The notes beneath the pieces were generated by a model, which saw nothing but the letters and a program-made list of their open reading frames with translations, did not search any database and was not told where the DNA came from. Shown one piece after another: positions 1-8,025 of a DNA stretch of 64,000 nt. The DNA lies in assembly GCF_000934745.1 (NCBI RefSeq), contig NZ_JYNO01000011.1:183996-247995 (forward strand), written 5' to 3'. The translations under genes were made by a program, and so were the position numbers. Source of the stretch: Desulfonatronum thioautotrophicum. GTDB lineage: Bacteria > Desulfobacterota > Desulfovibrionia > Desulfovibrionales > Desulfonatronaceae. Every line of letters starts with the position of its first letter. Position 1 is the first letter of the stretch.

Positions 1-1
1 T

Positions 2-907
2 TTGCTGATCATCATGCTGGCTCTGGGTTTGCCGGCAACGGCTTTCGGGAACTGGGACTTTTCACGGCACAGCATTCCGCCGTCGGAGATCATTTCCGGC
101 GGCCCTCCCAGGGACGGCATTCCGGCCTTGTTCCATCCGGAGTATATTGCTCCGGAAAAGGCTGAGTTCCTGGGGGACAAGGACCAGATACTGGGCGTCG
201 TGCTCAATGGCGTGGCCCGGGCGTATCCGCTGCGCATTCTGTCCTGGCACGAACTGGTCAACGACGATTTCGGTCCGGACCCGGTGCTGGTCAGCTGGTG
301 ACCGCTGGCCTTCGCGGGAGTGGTCTACTCCCGACGTGTCCAGGACCGGGTGCTGACTTTCGGGGTTTCCGGGATGCTCTACAAGAATAATCTGTTGATG
401 TACGACCACCAGACCGAATCCCTGTGGCTGCAGGTTCAGCATGCCGCGGTGACCGGGCCGATGACCGGGGCCAGCCTGGAGGTGCTCCCATCCACACTGA
501 CAACCTGGGAAACATGGCGGCAGACGCATCCGGAAACCGTCGTGCTTTCCACAAACACCGAATATGATCGCGATTACCACCGTGACCCCTATGCGGAATA
601 CTATACCAGTCGACGAACGATTTTCGGGTTTGTCCGAGATATCCTGCAGGGGCATGAGGCCAAGGAGCTGGTCGCCGGGGTGCGTTGGGCAGGAGGCGTG
701 AAGGCCTATCCACTGGAGGAACTGCGCCATGCCGGGGAAATTCAGGATACTCTGGGCGGAGAGGCGCTGGTGCTGCGCATCGACCCGGACACGGACACGC
801 TGCGCGTCCTTGATGCGCAGGGAGCGGAAACCCCCGTGATCGTGACCTATTGGTTTGTTTGGAAGGATATTCACCGCGATTCCGAGCGTTATGACGCCGG
901 GCCGTGA
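2..907 (+). CDS. DUF3179 family protein, probable selenoprotein (TGA at 299-301 read as Sec), 5' partial
   Basis: The gene runs in from the left edge, so its true start is not visible; the first visible residues look like the end of a signal peptide. The frame is open except for one TGA at 299-301 (visible residue 100). Family features lie on both sides of it: GIPALFHPEYI and ARAYPLRILSWHELVND before, RRVQDRVLTFGVSGMLY and LLMYDHQTESLW after, and a tryptophan-rich FVWKDIH end. In DUF3179 proteins the segment after the VND block normally contains Y-C-P-L; here it reads W-TGA-P-L, so the TGA replaces the conserved Cys. A hairpin with a GGUCU loop follows. Family function is unknown; the location is probably exported or periplasmic. 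The alternative is a nonsense mutation. That is less likely given the exact Cys position and the hairpin. A DUF547 gene follows about 200 nt downstream. Confidence 0.8.
299..333 (+). promoter_or_regulatory. Candidate bacterial SECIS element after the in-frame TGA
   Basis: After TGA (299-301) come 20 nt, then loop GGTCT at 322-326. The loop is closed by a perfect 7-bp stem, CGGGAGT (315-321) with ACTCCCG (327-333). Bacterial SECIS elements need a short stem-loop with G/GU at the start of the apical loop, roughly 16-37 nt after the UGA. The E. coli fdhF apical loop is also GGUCU. The hairpin is read directly from the sequence; its SelB function is inferred. Confidence 0.75.
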
Positions 908-960
908 TTCATCGCGTAAATCGATTGCTCGTAACTGATTGTTGATAAAGTCACTATCCA

Positions 961-1084
961 CAGTCCGTTCAAAAATCCCAAGTGCAAGGAGCAAAAAGAG
1001 TTCAAGGTCGAAGCGTATTTATTCATACTTGAGAGTTTGAACTTTTTGCAGCGAAGCAGCAATTGGGAGTTTTTCAACGGACTG
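961..1084. repeat. Imperfect long palindrome (MITE-like or dispersed repeat)
   Basis: The left arm begins CAGTCCGTT at 961. The right arm ends in its reverse complement AACGGACTG at 1076-1084. Homology continues inward on both sides: a run of A/T followed by CCCAA/TTGGG, then GCAAAAAG..TTCAA against TTGAA..CTTTTTGC. The centre around 1006-1035 is AT-rich. No ORF fits inside. It lies between the DUF3179 and DUF547 genes, ending just before the RBS of the latter. It could act as a transcription-ending structure or be a non-autonomous mobile repeat. Confidence 0.6.
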
Positions 1085-1112
1085 TTCATTGCAACGAAAA
1101 AAGGAGCATGCA

Positions 1113-1931
1113 ATGTACCTGATCAAAAGCGTGGTCATCATCGGCCTGCTCATGGCGGCCGCAACCGTATTGGCTGCACCCAAGTCGGACCTTTGGCCCC
1201 GATGGGAGGCTCATGATCCGGATGCAACCCTGCAGGTCGACCACAGTGCCTGGGATGATTTTCTGCAAAAGTACCTGGTCACGGATCATACCTCCGGCGT
1301 GCATCGTGTCCGGTATGCGGACGTCACCGACGCGGATCGGTCCTCATTGCAGGGCTATCTAAAACTGCTGGAGAACACGCCGGTTTCTGCGTTGAACCGG
1401 GCGGAGCAAATGGCGTACTGGTTTAATTTTTACAATGCCTTGACCCTCGAAGTCATTCTGGAGCACTATCCTGTTTCGAGCATCAGGCGGATCAACATTT
1501 CCCCCGGCTTTTTCTCCCGTGGCCCCTGGGACGCTCCATTGGTGGAGGTCGAGGGGCAATCCCTGACCCTGAACGACATCGAACACCGCATCCTGCGTCC
1601 GATCTGGAATGATCCGCGCATCCACTACGGCGTGAACTGCGCCAGCATTGGCTGTCCGAATCTGCAACCGCATCCGTTCACCGCCGAGAATCTCGAATCC
1701 ATGCTGGAGGCGGCAGCCCGGGAATTCATCAATCATCCCAGAGGGGTCGACCCAGAGGGGCGACGACTGGGCCTTTCCTCGATTTATGACTGGTTTTCAG
1801 AGGATTTCGGGGAAAGCGACCAGGAGATCCTGGAGCATATCGCCGGATATGCCGAGCCGCCCCTGGCCGCAACGCTGCGCAATTACAGCGGTCGGATTTC
1901 CTACGATTACAATTGGGATCTCAATGAATGA
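1113..1931 (+). CDS. DUF547 domain protein, exported
   Basis: 272 residues. An AAAAAAGGAG ribosome site 6-7 nt upstream supports the ATG at 1113 rather than the in-frame TTG at 1089. An N-terminal signal peptide is visible (IKSVVIIGLLMAAATVLAA). The DUF547 core is clear: AYWFNFYNALTLEVIL, then NDIEHRILR, IHYGVNCASIGCPNL with two cysteines, and a FLSLIYDWF-like segment (LSSIYDWFSEDFG). DUF547 proteins have no established reaction; the conserved Cys/His positions suggest a thiol- or metal-type active site. DUF547 genes often occur near TVP38 membrane proteins and mercuric-reductase-like flavoproteins, both present nearby (2964 and 8026), so a shared redox or metal-stress role is possible but inferred. 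The tail after the stop (1932-2173) holds no recognisable gene. Confidence 0.85.
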   Translation: MYLIKSVVIIGLLMAAATVLAAPKSDLWPRWEAHDPDATLQVDHSAWDDFLQKYLVTDHTSGVHRVRYADVTDADRSSLQGYLKLLENTPVSALNRAEQMAYWFNFYNALTLEVILEHYPVSSIRRINISPGFFSRGPWDAPLVEVEGQSLTLNDIEHRILRPIWNDPRIHYGVNCASIGCPNLQPHPFTAENLESMLEAAAREFINHPRGVDPEGRRLGLSSIYDWFSEDFGESDQEILEHIAGYAEPPLAATLRNYSGRISYDYNWDLNE

Positions 1932-2173
1932 GCCAATTGGTGCACACGGTCAACCATCCAGGAGGGGGCAGTGTCACGGAAATGCGGGGGCCGCCCGCAT
2001 CCGGGATGTCCATTCCGGTGGCTGATCACTGCTATGCCTGCTGCATTGCCGGCACCGGGTTCACCTGAGGGGGGAGCATCGCGTTCCCGTTCAGGGCGTG
2101 GCTGCGTGGTTGGTGCGGTTGGCGATCGTGTGCGATAATTGTTTCTTCTCTTTATAATAAAGGTCGGTGCGAC

Positions 2174-2866
2174 GTGATTCTTGCTGTGCATTCCAGCCCC
2201 AGAAAGCAGGGCAACCTGGAACGGTTGGTGACCCTGACAGCCCAGGCTTCAGGTCATGACTATACATTGATTCGTCTGGCTGATTTAACCATCCATCCCT
2301 GTACCGGCTGCGTGCAATGCGCGCATCGCAAACGCTGTGTCCAGGGTGATGATATGCATGCTCTCTACCAGCAACTTGAACAGATTGATGGTCTGATTCT
2401 GGGTGGAGTGAATTATAACGGGCGGGTCAACTCCTTGGCCCATGTCTTCATGGAACGCCTGTTTCCGCTCTATCATCAGCAACCGACTCTCCGGGGGTTG
2501 CCTGTGGCGATTGTCGCGGTTGGTGGCGAGGCGCCGCAAAAGGCGGCTGAGGACATGGTCGGGTATTTGGGAACCATCACCGATTGCAACGTGGTCGGGG
2601 CGGCACTGTTCACGTCCGATACGCCTCCGTGTTTTTCTTGCGGCCTGGGGCCGAAATGTCCGGTTGGCATTCCGGCATTGACATGGCGGGAGAAGGATTT
2701 GCAATCGTTCACGCGGGTCCGCAAGGAGATGTTTTTGCGGTTCGAGGACAATCCGGATGTGGAGCTGGCGGCCCGTCGGCTTGGTGAAACCCTGGCGACA
2801 TCCATCTCCGGCGATTGGGGGAGACCGCGATCCGGCGGGGGATTCTACCTGCCCTCTTCCGGGTAA
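2174..2866 (+). CDS. NADPH-dependent FMN reductase / iron-sulfur flavoprotein-like protein
   Basis: 230 residues starting at GTG, with a weak AAAGG site about 12 nt upstream. The N-terminus has the flavodoxin-like phosphate-binding pattern (ILAVHSSPRKQGNLERL). A Cys cluster follows, HPCTGCVQCAHRKRCVQGDDM at about residues 41-61, resembling the compact cysteine motif of iron-sulfur flavoproteins. A later CFSCGLGPKCP segment (about residues 155-165) adds three more cysteines. The fold should bind FMN and transfer electrons; substrate unknown. A second member of the same broad family is at 61980-62609 on the other strand. Cytoplasmic: no signal peptide or membrane helix. Confidence 0.75.
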   Translation: MILAVHSSPRKQGNLERLVTLTAQASGHDYTLIRLADLTIHPCTGCVQCAHRKRCVQGDDMHALYQQLEQIDGLILGGVNYNGRVNSLAHVFMERLFPLYHQQPTLRGLPVAIVAVGGEAPQKAAEDMVGYLGTITDCNVVGAALFTSDTPPCFSCGLGPKCPVGIPALTWREKDLQSFTRVRKEMFLRFEDNPDVELAARRLGETLATSISGDWGRPRSGGGFYLPSSG

Positions 2867-2963
2867 AATGACCGTTGCGGACATGGCGGCTTTGTGACTG
2901 CCATGCCGCTGACCGAACTCCAATGCGTCCCATGCCTTGCCGGGACGCGACAAAGGAAAAAGA

Positions 2964-3731
2964 ATGCACTCGAAAACATTGCAAAAAATTGTCCTGCTCC
3001 TGATCTTGTCCGCTCTGGTGGGCGCCTTTTTCCTTTTTGACCTGGGCCAGTACCTTTCCCTGGACTACATCAAGGATTCGCAGCAGCGATTCCAGGCCCT
3101 GTACGCGGAAAAGACCGCCACGGTGATTGCCGTGTACATGCTCGTGTACATTCTGGCCACATCCTTGTCCCTGCCCGGGGCCGCGGTCCTGACCCTGGCC
3201 GGAGGCGCGCTGTTTGGCCTGCTGGTGGGGACGGTGGTGGTTTCCTTCGCCAGCACTATCGGGGCCACACTGGCTTGCTTTGTGTCCCGTTTCGTGCTGC
3301 AGGACTGGGTGCAGCACCGTTTCGGACAACGCCTGACCACGGTCAACCAGGGTGTTGAGCGGGAAGGGTCGTTTTACCTGTTCACGCTGCGTCTGGTGCC
3401 GATTTTCCCCTACTGGATGATCAACCTGGTCATGGGCCTGACCCGGATGAAGCTGCGGACCTTCTTCTGGGTCTCCCAGGTTGGCATGCTTCCCGGGACG
3501 CTGGTCTTCGTCAATGCCGGCCGGGAACTGGGCCGGATCGATTCCCTGGGCGGCATCCTCTCGCCGGGGCTCATTTTCTCCTTTGTCCTCCTGGGCATCT
3601 TCCCCTTGGCTACAAAAAAAATTATGGCCTGGTACCGTAGCCGCAAGGACATCCCCAAACTGCCCCATGAGACGCCGGAGGAGGGGGCAGGGACAAAAAC
3701 TGAGAAGATGCACGGCAAGGAAACTGTTTAA
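2964..3731 (+). CDS. TVP38/TMEM64 (SNARE-associated/DedA-like) membrane protein
   Basis: 255 residues; the ATG at 2964 is preceded by an AAAGGAAAAAG ribosome site. Five or six membrane segments: about residues 9-27, 49-75, 80-105, 150-170 and 200-220. The family core is seen as the glycine-rich segment LPGAAVLTLAGGALFGLLVG, followed by FVSRFVLQDWV, LFTLRLVPIFPYWMINLVMGLTRM and PGTLVFVNAGRELG. TVP38 proteins are inner-membrane proteins of the DedA superfamily, implicated in lipid scrambling or transport and envelope homeostasis; the exact substrate is unknown. The C-terminal tail is charged and cytoplasmic. The TIR of a repeat element begins at the stop codon. Confidence 0.85.
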   Translation: MHSKTLQKIVLLLILSALVGAFFLFDLGQYLSLDYIKDSQQRFQALYAEKTATVIAVYMLVYILATSLSLPGAAVLTLAGGALFGLLVGTVVVSFASTIGATLACFVSRFVLQDWVQHRFGQRLTTVNQGVEREGSFYLFTLRLVPIFPYWMINLVMGLTRMKLRTFFWVSQVGMLPGTLVFVNAGRELGRIDSLGGILSPGLIFSFVLLGIFPLATKKIMAWYRSRKDIPKLPHETPEEGAGTKTEKMHGKETV

Positions 3732-3732
3732 T

Positions 3733-4037
3733 ATTTTGGCTCAATATGCGTTTCGGACAGGCGGGTTCCAGGGCTTGGGTATGGATGCCGGTCCCTGCCC
3801 CAAAGGGGCTGCGTATCCCAGCCCAGGGTTGTCCAGCCAAAGGCTGGGCTACCCTGGGATAGGCTCTCGCCTGCCCTGGCCGTGACTCTTTACGCAACCC
3901 CTTTGGGGTAGGGGCAGAGAAAATGTCCCTGACCCAGGGTGGCGGCGCGGACGCCGCAACCCTGGGCTATGATACGGAATCCCTTTGGGATACACAGAGG
4001 AGGCAACCTGTCTGAAATGCATATTGAGCCAATATTT
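3733..4037. repeat. MITE-like palindromic element with about 37-bp terminal inverted repeats
   Basis: This stretch of about 305 nt has no credible ORF. Its ends are inverted copies: GGCTCAATATGC at the left (about 3738-3749) and GCATATTGAGCC at the right (about 4019-4030). Homology continues inward through TTTCGGACAGG against CCTGTCTGAAA. Inside are nested inverted repeats: CCCCAAAGGGG near 3798 pairs with CCCCTTTGGGG near 3898, and an inner hairpin is formed by CCCAGGGT..AGCC and GGCT..ACCCTGGG (3822-3858). It separates TVP38 from the radical SAM gene. Confidence 0.7.
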
Positions 4038-4083
4038 CTTGATTATTGAAGAAAAATAAAAATTTTTCAAGGAAGGCCTGTTC

Positions 4084-5142
4084 ATGAAATTCCCCCTGTC
4101 CTCAAAAGTGACCGAGATCCTGCGCAAGGCCGACGAGTTCGCGGCACTGTCCGCGGAGGAGATAATCTTGTTGCTGCGTCTGGACCTCTGCTCCGCGGAG
4201 ACATACGCCGTGATGCACGCCGCGAACGCCATGTCCCGGCGAACCTTTGGCGCGAAGGCCGAGCGGCACATGCACATCGGACTGAACGTGGAGCCCTGCC
4301 GCTATGATTGCCTGTTCTGCTCCCTGACCCGAACGGCCGGCATTTTCACCGAATCCGTGGAGTTCGATACGGATCAGATCCTGGCCTGGGCCCGGGAAGG
4401 GAAAGCGCAGGGGGCAGATGCCTTCAACATCATGACCACCGGCTTTTATTCTTTTGAAAAGCTGCTGGATTTTGGCCGATTGCTGCACCGGGAGGTGGGC
4501 GTCCCTCTGGTGGCCAATACCCGGGACATCACCCACAAGGAAGGCGAGGCCCTGCTGGATGCCGGATTTGTGGGCTGCTACCATGCCATTCGCCTGGGTG
4601 AAGGACGGGATACGCCCTTTTCTCCGGTAAAACGGCGGCAGACCATCCAGGTGTTCAAGGATGTGGGGCTGCGCTGGATGAACTGCGTCGAGCCGGTGGG
4701 CCCCGAACACAGCCATGCCGAACTGGCCGAGCTGATGCTCCTGGCCCGCCGGATGGGGGCGACCTATTCCGGGGTGATGCGCCGGATCAATTTTCCAGGT
4801 TCGCCCATGGCGGCCCACGGCATGATCACCGAGCGGGAAATGGCCCGGATGGTCGCGGTCAGTCGCCTGGTGATGGGCAATGTGCCGCGGGCCCACTGCA
4901 CCCATGAGCCGCACACGGCCTCCCTGCTGGCCGGAGCCAATCTCTTTTTTCCCGAAGTGGGCTCCAGCCCCCGGGACTTGCAGGCCGACTCGGCCAAGGG
5001 GCGCGGATCCACCGTGGAAGACTGCGGCAGGATTTTCCGGGAGATGGGGTTGGAGCCGGACCTGCCGTCCAACTGCTTCACGGCTGAACCCCGGGCCGTC
5101 AACGTCGAGGCAGGTGGGTGTGGTGGGGTGCTGCAGGGCTGA
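4084..5142 (+). CDS. BioB/HydE-like radical SAM enzyme of unknown product
   Basis: 352 residues; strong AAGGAAGG site 8 nt before the ATG. The radical SAM cluster motif C-x3-C-x2-C is at C72, C76 and C79 (EPCRYDCLFC). Downstream are a glycine-rich GADAFNIMTTGF strand, ANTRDIT, CYHAIRLGEGRDTPF and a BATS-like C-terminus (LLAGANLFFPEVG, then GRGSTVEDCGRIF). The overall order matches the biotin synthase / HydE / PylB superfamily, but it lacks a diagnostic biotin synthase signature, and no bio or hyd genes are adjacent. An ABC importer of the nitrate/sulfonate/thiamine-precursor type lies directly downstream on the same strand, so it may act on an imported small molecule or on a cofactor precursor; that link is inferred. 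Confidence 0.75.
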   Translation: MKFPLSSKVTEILRKADEFAALSAEEIILLLRLDLCSAETYAVMHAANAMSRRTFGAKAERHMHIGLNVEPCRYDCLFCSLTRTAGIFTESVEFDTDQILAWAREGKAQGADAFNIMTTGFYSFEKLLDFGRLLHREVGVPLVANTRDITHKEGEALLDAGFVGCYHAIRLGEGRDTPFSPVKRRQTIQVFKDVGLRWMNCVEPVGPEHSHAELAELMLLARRMGATYSGVMRRINFPGSPMAAHGMITEREMARMVAVSRLVMGNVPRAHCTHEPHTASLLAGANLFFPEVGSSPRDLQADSAKGRGSTVEDCGRIFREMGLEPDLPSNCFTAEPRAVNVEAGGCGGVLQG

Positions 5143-5355
5143 GCCCGCCTGTCCAGGCTCGATCTAATGCAGCCATGTTTCCGGGGATGGTTCAGAACTG
5201 GTTTGCAAATCGCAACGCCTTCTTTCTGGCTCCGTTCGGTGTAGGGCGACCGGCCAGCCGCCCCCACTGCTTGGCCATGGACAACCTTACTCGAAAGTGT
5301 CAACCATTTTTTCCATGAAAATGAACCATCCCTAAATATTTCAGGAGATCGCTCA

Positions 5356-6300
5356 ATGTTTTTGCGTTTGCTTGCAATTCTCTTGATCCTGACTTGTTGC
5401 GCGCTGATTACTCCCGCCGGTCTGTCCGCGGAAACCTGGCGGGTGGGAACGTGGAGAACGGCGCAGACCATTCAGCCGTTTTTCTACGAGCAGTTTGCCG
5501 AGGGGGCCAGAGTCCAGGTCTTCCCCTTTACCAACCCGGCGGACCAGAAAGCAGCATTGCTCGCCGGCAGTCTGGACATGACCGGCACGACCCTGGCCCA
5601 CGCCATTGCCTCGGCCTCCCGGGGCGAGCCTATCGTGGTGGTCGCCGCACTGTGCACCAAGAGTTCGGCCCTGGTGGTGGGTTGGGACGCCCCGATCCAT
5701 GCACCGGGTGAACTGCGAGGCAGGCGGATCGGCTACGTGCCCGGGACGATGCACGAGATCCTGCTTCGGGAGGTGCTCTTCCGGGAAAACCTTGACCCCG
5801 GCAAGGACGTATCTCTGGTCCGTGTAGACTTTTTCGACATGGGCTTGGCCCTGGCCAGGGGGGACATCGACGCGTTCCTCTCCGGCGAGCCCTTCCCGTC
5901 CCTGGCCGTGCACCAGGGGTTCGGCCGGATCCTGGCCTATCCGTATTTTGACGACAGCATTGGGCCCATCAATGCCGGGATGATTGTCACCCGTCGGGCT
6001 GTGGAAAACCACCCGGAAATGATCCAGGCTCTGGTCGCGACCCATGTCCGGGCCACGCGGCACCTACAGGACCATCCGGAGAAATGGTTGGGTGCGGCGG
6101 CGGAGTTCGGCACGCCCATGGAGGTGCTGCGCATCGCCACCAAGAACATCGAACTGGCCTGGGACATGGACGAGCGGTTTGTCGGGCAGGTGGCCGCGCT
6201 GGGCGCCCGCATGCTGGAACTGGGTCTCATTGACCGCGAACCTGACTATAACGCTTTGATTGACTACCGGTTCGTGCGGGCTCATGCCGAGGACAGGTAG
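5356..6300 (+). CDS. ABC transporter substrate-binding protein, NMT1/SsuA/TauA type
   Basis: 314 residues with signal peptide (about residues 1-25, hydrophobic core LRLLAILLILTCCALITPA). RBS AGGAG 8 nt upstream of the ATG. Periplasmic-binding-protein features include a NPADQKAALLAGSLDMTGTT ligand-loop region, a second lobe beginning LRGRRIGYVPGTMHEILLR, and GDIDAFLSGEPFPSLA. This fold serves importers for nitrate, alkylsulfonates, taurine, bicarbonate and thiamine pyrimidine precursors; the ligand cannot be assigned here. The cysteines in the signal region do not form a clear lipobox. It forms an operon with the permease at 6339 and ATPase at 7103. The 5143-5355 gap upstream shows no riboswitch that I recognise. 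Confidence 0.85.
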   Translation: MFLRLLAILLILTCCALITPAGLSAETWRVGTWRTAQTIQPFFYEQFAEGARVQVFPFTNPADQKAALLAGSLDMTGTTLAHAIASASRGEPIVVVAALCTKSSALVVGWDAPIHAPGELRGRRIGYVPGTMHEILLREVLFRENLDPGKDVSLVRVDFFDMGLALARGDIDAFLSGEPFPSLAVHQGFGRILAYPYFDDSIGPINAGMIVTRRAVENHPEMIQALVATHVRATRHLQDHPEKWLGAAAEFGTPMEVLRIATKNIELAWDMDERFVGQVAALGARMLELGLIDREPDYNALIDYRFVRAHAEDR

Positions 6301-6338
6301 CCGGTGCGATACGAACCGCAATACTGAGCACCAGGACT

Positions 6339-7106
6339 ATGCACCGAGTCGCTCCCCTGCTCTTGCCGCTGCTGTTGCTCACACTCTGGAGCGGGTTGAG
6401 CTACACCGGGACGGTGCCTGGATACATGCTGCCCGCCCCGGATGTCGTGGCTACGACCCTGTGGGTCTATGTCACCGGCCAAGGCCAGGGCATGTATTCC
6501 GGCCGTTTCCTTGCCGACCTGATTGCCAGCCTGGGCCGGGTCGGAGCAGGCTTTTCTCTGGCAGTCTGTCTGGGACTGCCTCTTGGCGTCCTCTCCGGAA
6601 GGATTGTCATGGCCCGGTTACTGCTCAAGGATTTCGTGGACGCCCTGCGGTCCGTGCCCGGGATCTGCTGGCTGCCCCTGGCATTGGTCTGGTTCGGAAT
6701 CGGCTTCAGGACCACCGTGTTCCTGATCTGCCTGGCGGCCTTTTTTCCCATTTATCTGAACACCATGGCCGGGGTCGCGGCGGTTCCGGAAACCCTGCTG
6801 CGGGCCGGGAGGATGCTCGGACTGGGTCGGCTGGGCATGGTCCGGCATGTGATCGTTCCGGCAAGCATGGGGTCTATCCTGACCGGACTGCGCCTGGGGC
6901 TGGGCATCTCCTTCGCCTACCTGGTCCTGGGGGAGCTGACCGGTGTTCCCAACGGGCTGGGCGCGCTGATCATGGATGCTCGAATGGTCGGGCGGGTGGA
7001 CGTGATCATGTCCGGAATTGTGCTCATCGCCCTGACGGGCTGGTTCTGCGATGTGCTGCTGGTGCGCTGCCTGCGCCTGCTCTCCAGAGCCGTGAGGCGG
7101 GCATGA
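6339..7106 (+). CDS. ABC transporter permease, SsuC/TauC-like
   Basis: 255 residues, about six membrane segments (first at residues 5-24). The EAA-type coupling motif is visible near residues 140-170 (AGRMLGLGRLGMVRHVIVPASM followed by GLRLGLG), typical of binding-protein-dependent permeases. Membrane component of the importer whose binding protein ends 38 nt upstream. The stop codon overlaps the ATPase start (ATGA at 7103-7106), implying translational coupling. Confidence 0.87.
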   Translation: MHRVAPLLLPLLLLTLWSGLSYTGTVPGYMLPAPDVVATTLWVYVTGQGQGMYSGRFLADLIASLGRVGAGFSLAVCLGLPLGVLSGRIVMARLLLKDFVDALRSVPGICWLPLALVWFGIGFRTTVFLICLAAFFPIYLNTMAGVAAVPETLLRAGRMLGLGRLGMVRHVIVPASMGSILTGLRLGLGISFAYLVLGELTGVPNGLGALIMDARMVGRVDVIMSGIVLIALTGWFCDVLLVRCLRLLSRAVRRA

Positions 7107-7906
7107 GGGCACAGCCGAGTACGGCCCCTTTCCTGGCGGTCCAAGGCGTGAGCAAGGTTTACGGCCGGGGAAAGGAGCACCGCGAGGTTTTGCGAGACGT
7201 GAGCTTTACCGTGGAAAAGGGCGCGATCATTGCCCTATTGGGTGCCAGCGGATGCGGCAAAACCACACTCCTGAACATTCTGGCCGGATTTCTGCGTGCT
7301 GACTCAGGTGCCGTGGTCATTCAGGGCATGCCGTCCACCTTGCCCGGCCCGGACAAGGCCGTTGTTTTTCAGGAGGATGCGCTCTTTCCCTGGCTGAACG
7401 TTGCGGAAAATGTCACTTTCGGCTTGCGGCAACGCGCCGTACCGGAACGGCGTCGACGGGAAATCGTGTCCACGATGCTTGAACTGGTTGGCTTGGCGGA
7501 ATTCAGGACACTGCTACCCCGGCAACTCTCCGGAGGCATGCGCCAGCGCGTGGCCCTGGCCCGGGTGCTGGCCCTGGAACCCAAGCTGCTGCTCATGGAC
7601 GAACCCTTTGCCGCCCTGGACGCCCTGACCCGCGAGGAAATGCACGGGCTGCTCCTGGACCTGCACGCCCGCTTCGGCACCACGACCCTGCTGGTCACCC
7701 ACGACGTGATCGAGGCCGTGACCCTCGCGGATGCGGTGCTGCTCATGGGGGGGCAGACCATTCAGGACCGGGTGTCGATAACGTGTCCGCGTCCGCGTGA
7801 TCCGGAATTGCCGGAGTTTTTGGAAAATGTCCGCACTGTGCGCAGCGTCTTGCGGCGGTTTATCCGTCCAGATTCCAAAACGCACACTGTCCGCCTGGGT
7901 GGATAG
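7103..7906 (+). CDS. ABC transporter ATP-binding protein, SsuB/TauB-like
   Basis: 267 residues from the ATG that overlaps the permease stop. The same frame is open further upstream (from 6260), but that part only shadows the permease. Walker A GASGCGKT (about residue 50), Q-loop VVFQEDALFPW, signature LSGGMRQRVALAR, Walker B LLLMDEPFAALD and H-loop VTHDVIEA are all present and intact. The length is normal for the family. It energises import by the 5356-7106 components. The C-terminal tail of about 40 residues, after the ISITCPRPRDP segment, is rich in Arg, as usual for this clade. Confidence 0.9.
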   Translation: MRAQPSTAPFLAVQGVSKVYGRGKEHREVLRDVSFTVEKGAIIALLGASGCGKTTLLNILAGFLRADSGAVVIQGMPSTLPGPDKAVVFQEDALFPWLNVAENVTFGLRQRAVPERRRREIVSTMLELVGLAEFRTLLPRQLSGGMRQRVALARVLALEPKLLLMDEPFAALDALTREEMHGLLLDLHARFGTTTLLVTHDVIEAVTLADAVLLMGGQTIQDRVSITCPRPRDPELPEFLENVRTVRSVLRRFIRPDSKTHTVRLGG

Positions 7907-8025
7907 CCTTCGCAACGATCTCTTTTTCCTGCTGGCCAAAGACTGGATGCCATTGCATGGGTATCCGTGAATCGAGGCCGGTGGGCCGAATTTTTTACAA
8001 CCTCTGACCGCGGAGAGAGGATTTT

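Noticed and set aside
1932..2173. The frame of the DUF547 gene stays open beyond its TGA, raising a third Sec candidate
   Set aside because: The DUF547 domain ends normally before the stop, no hairpin with GGUCU follows, and the extra sequence is low-complexity without similarity that I can see.
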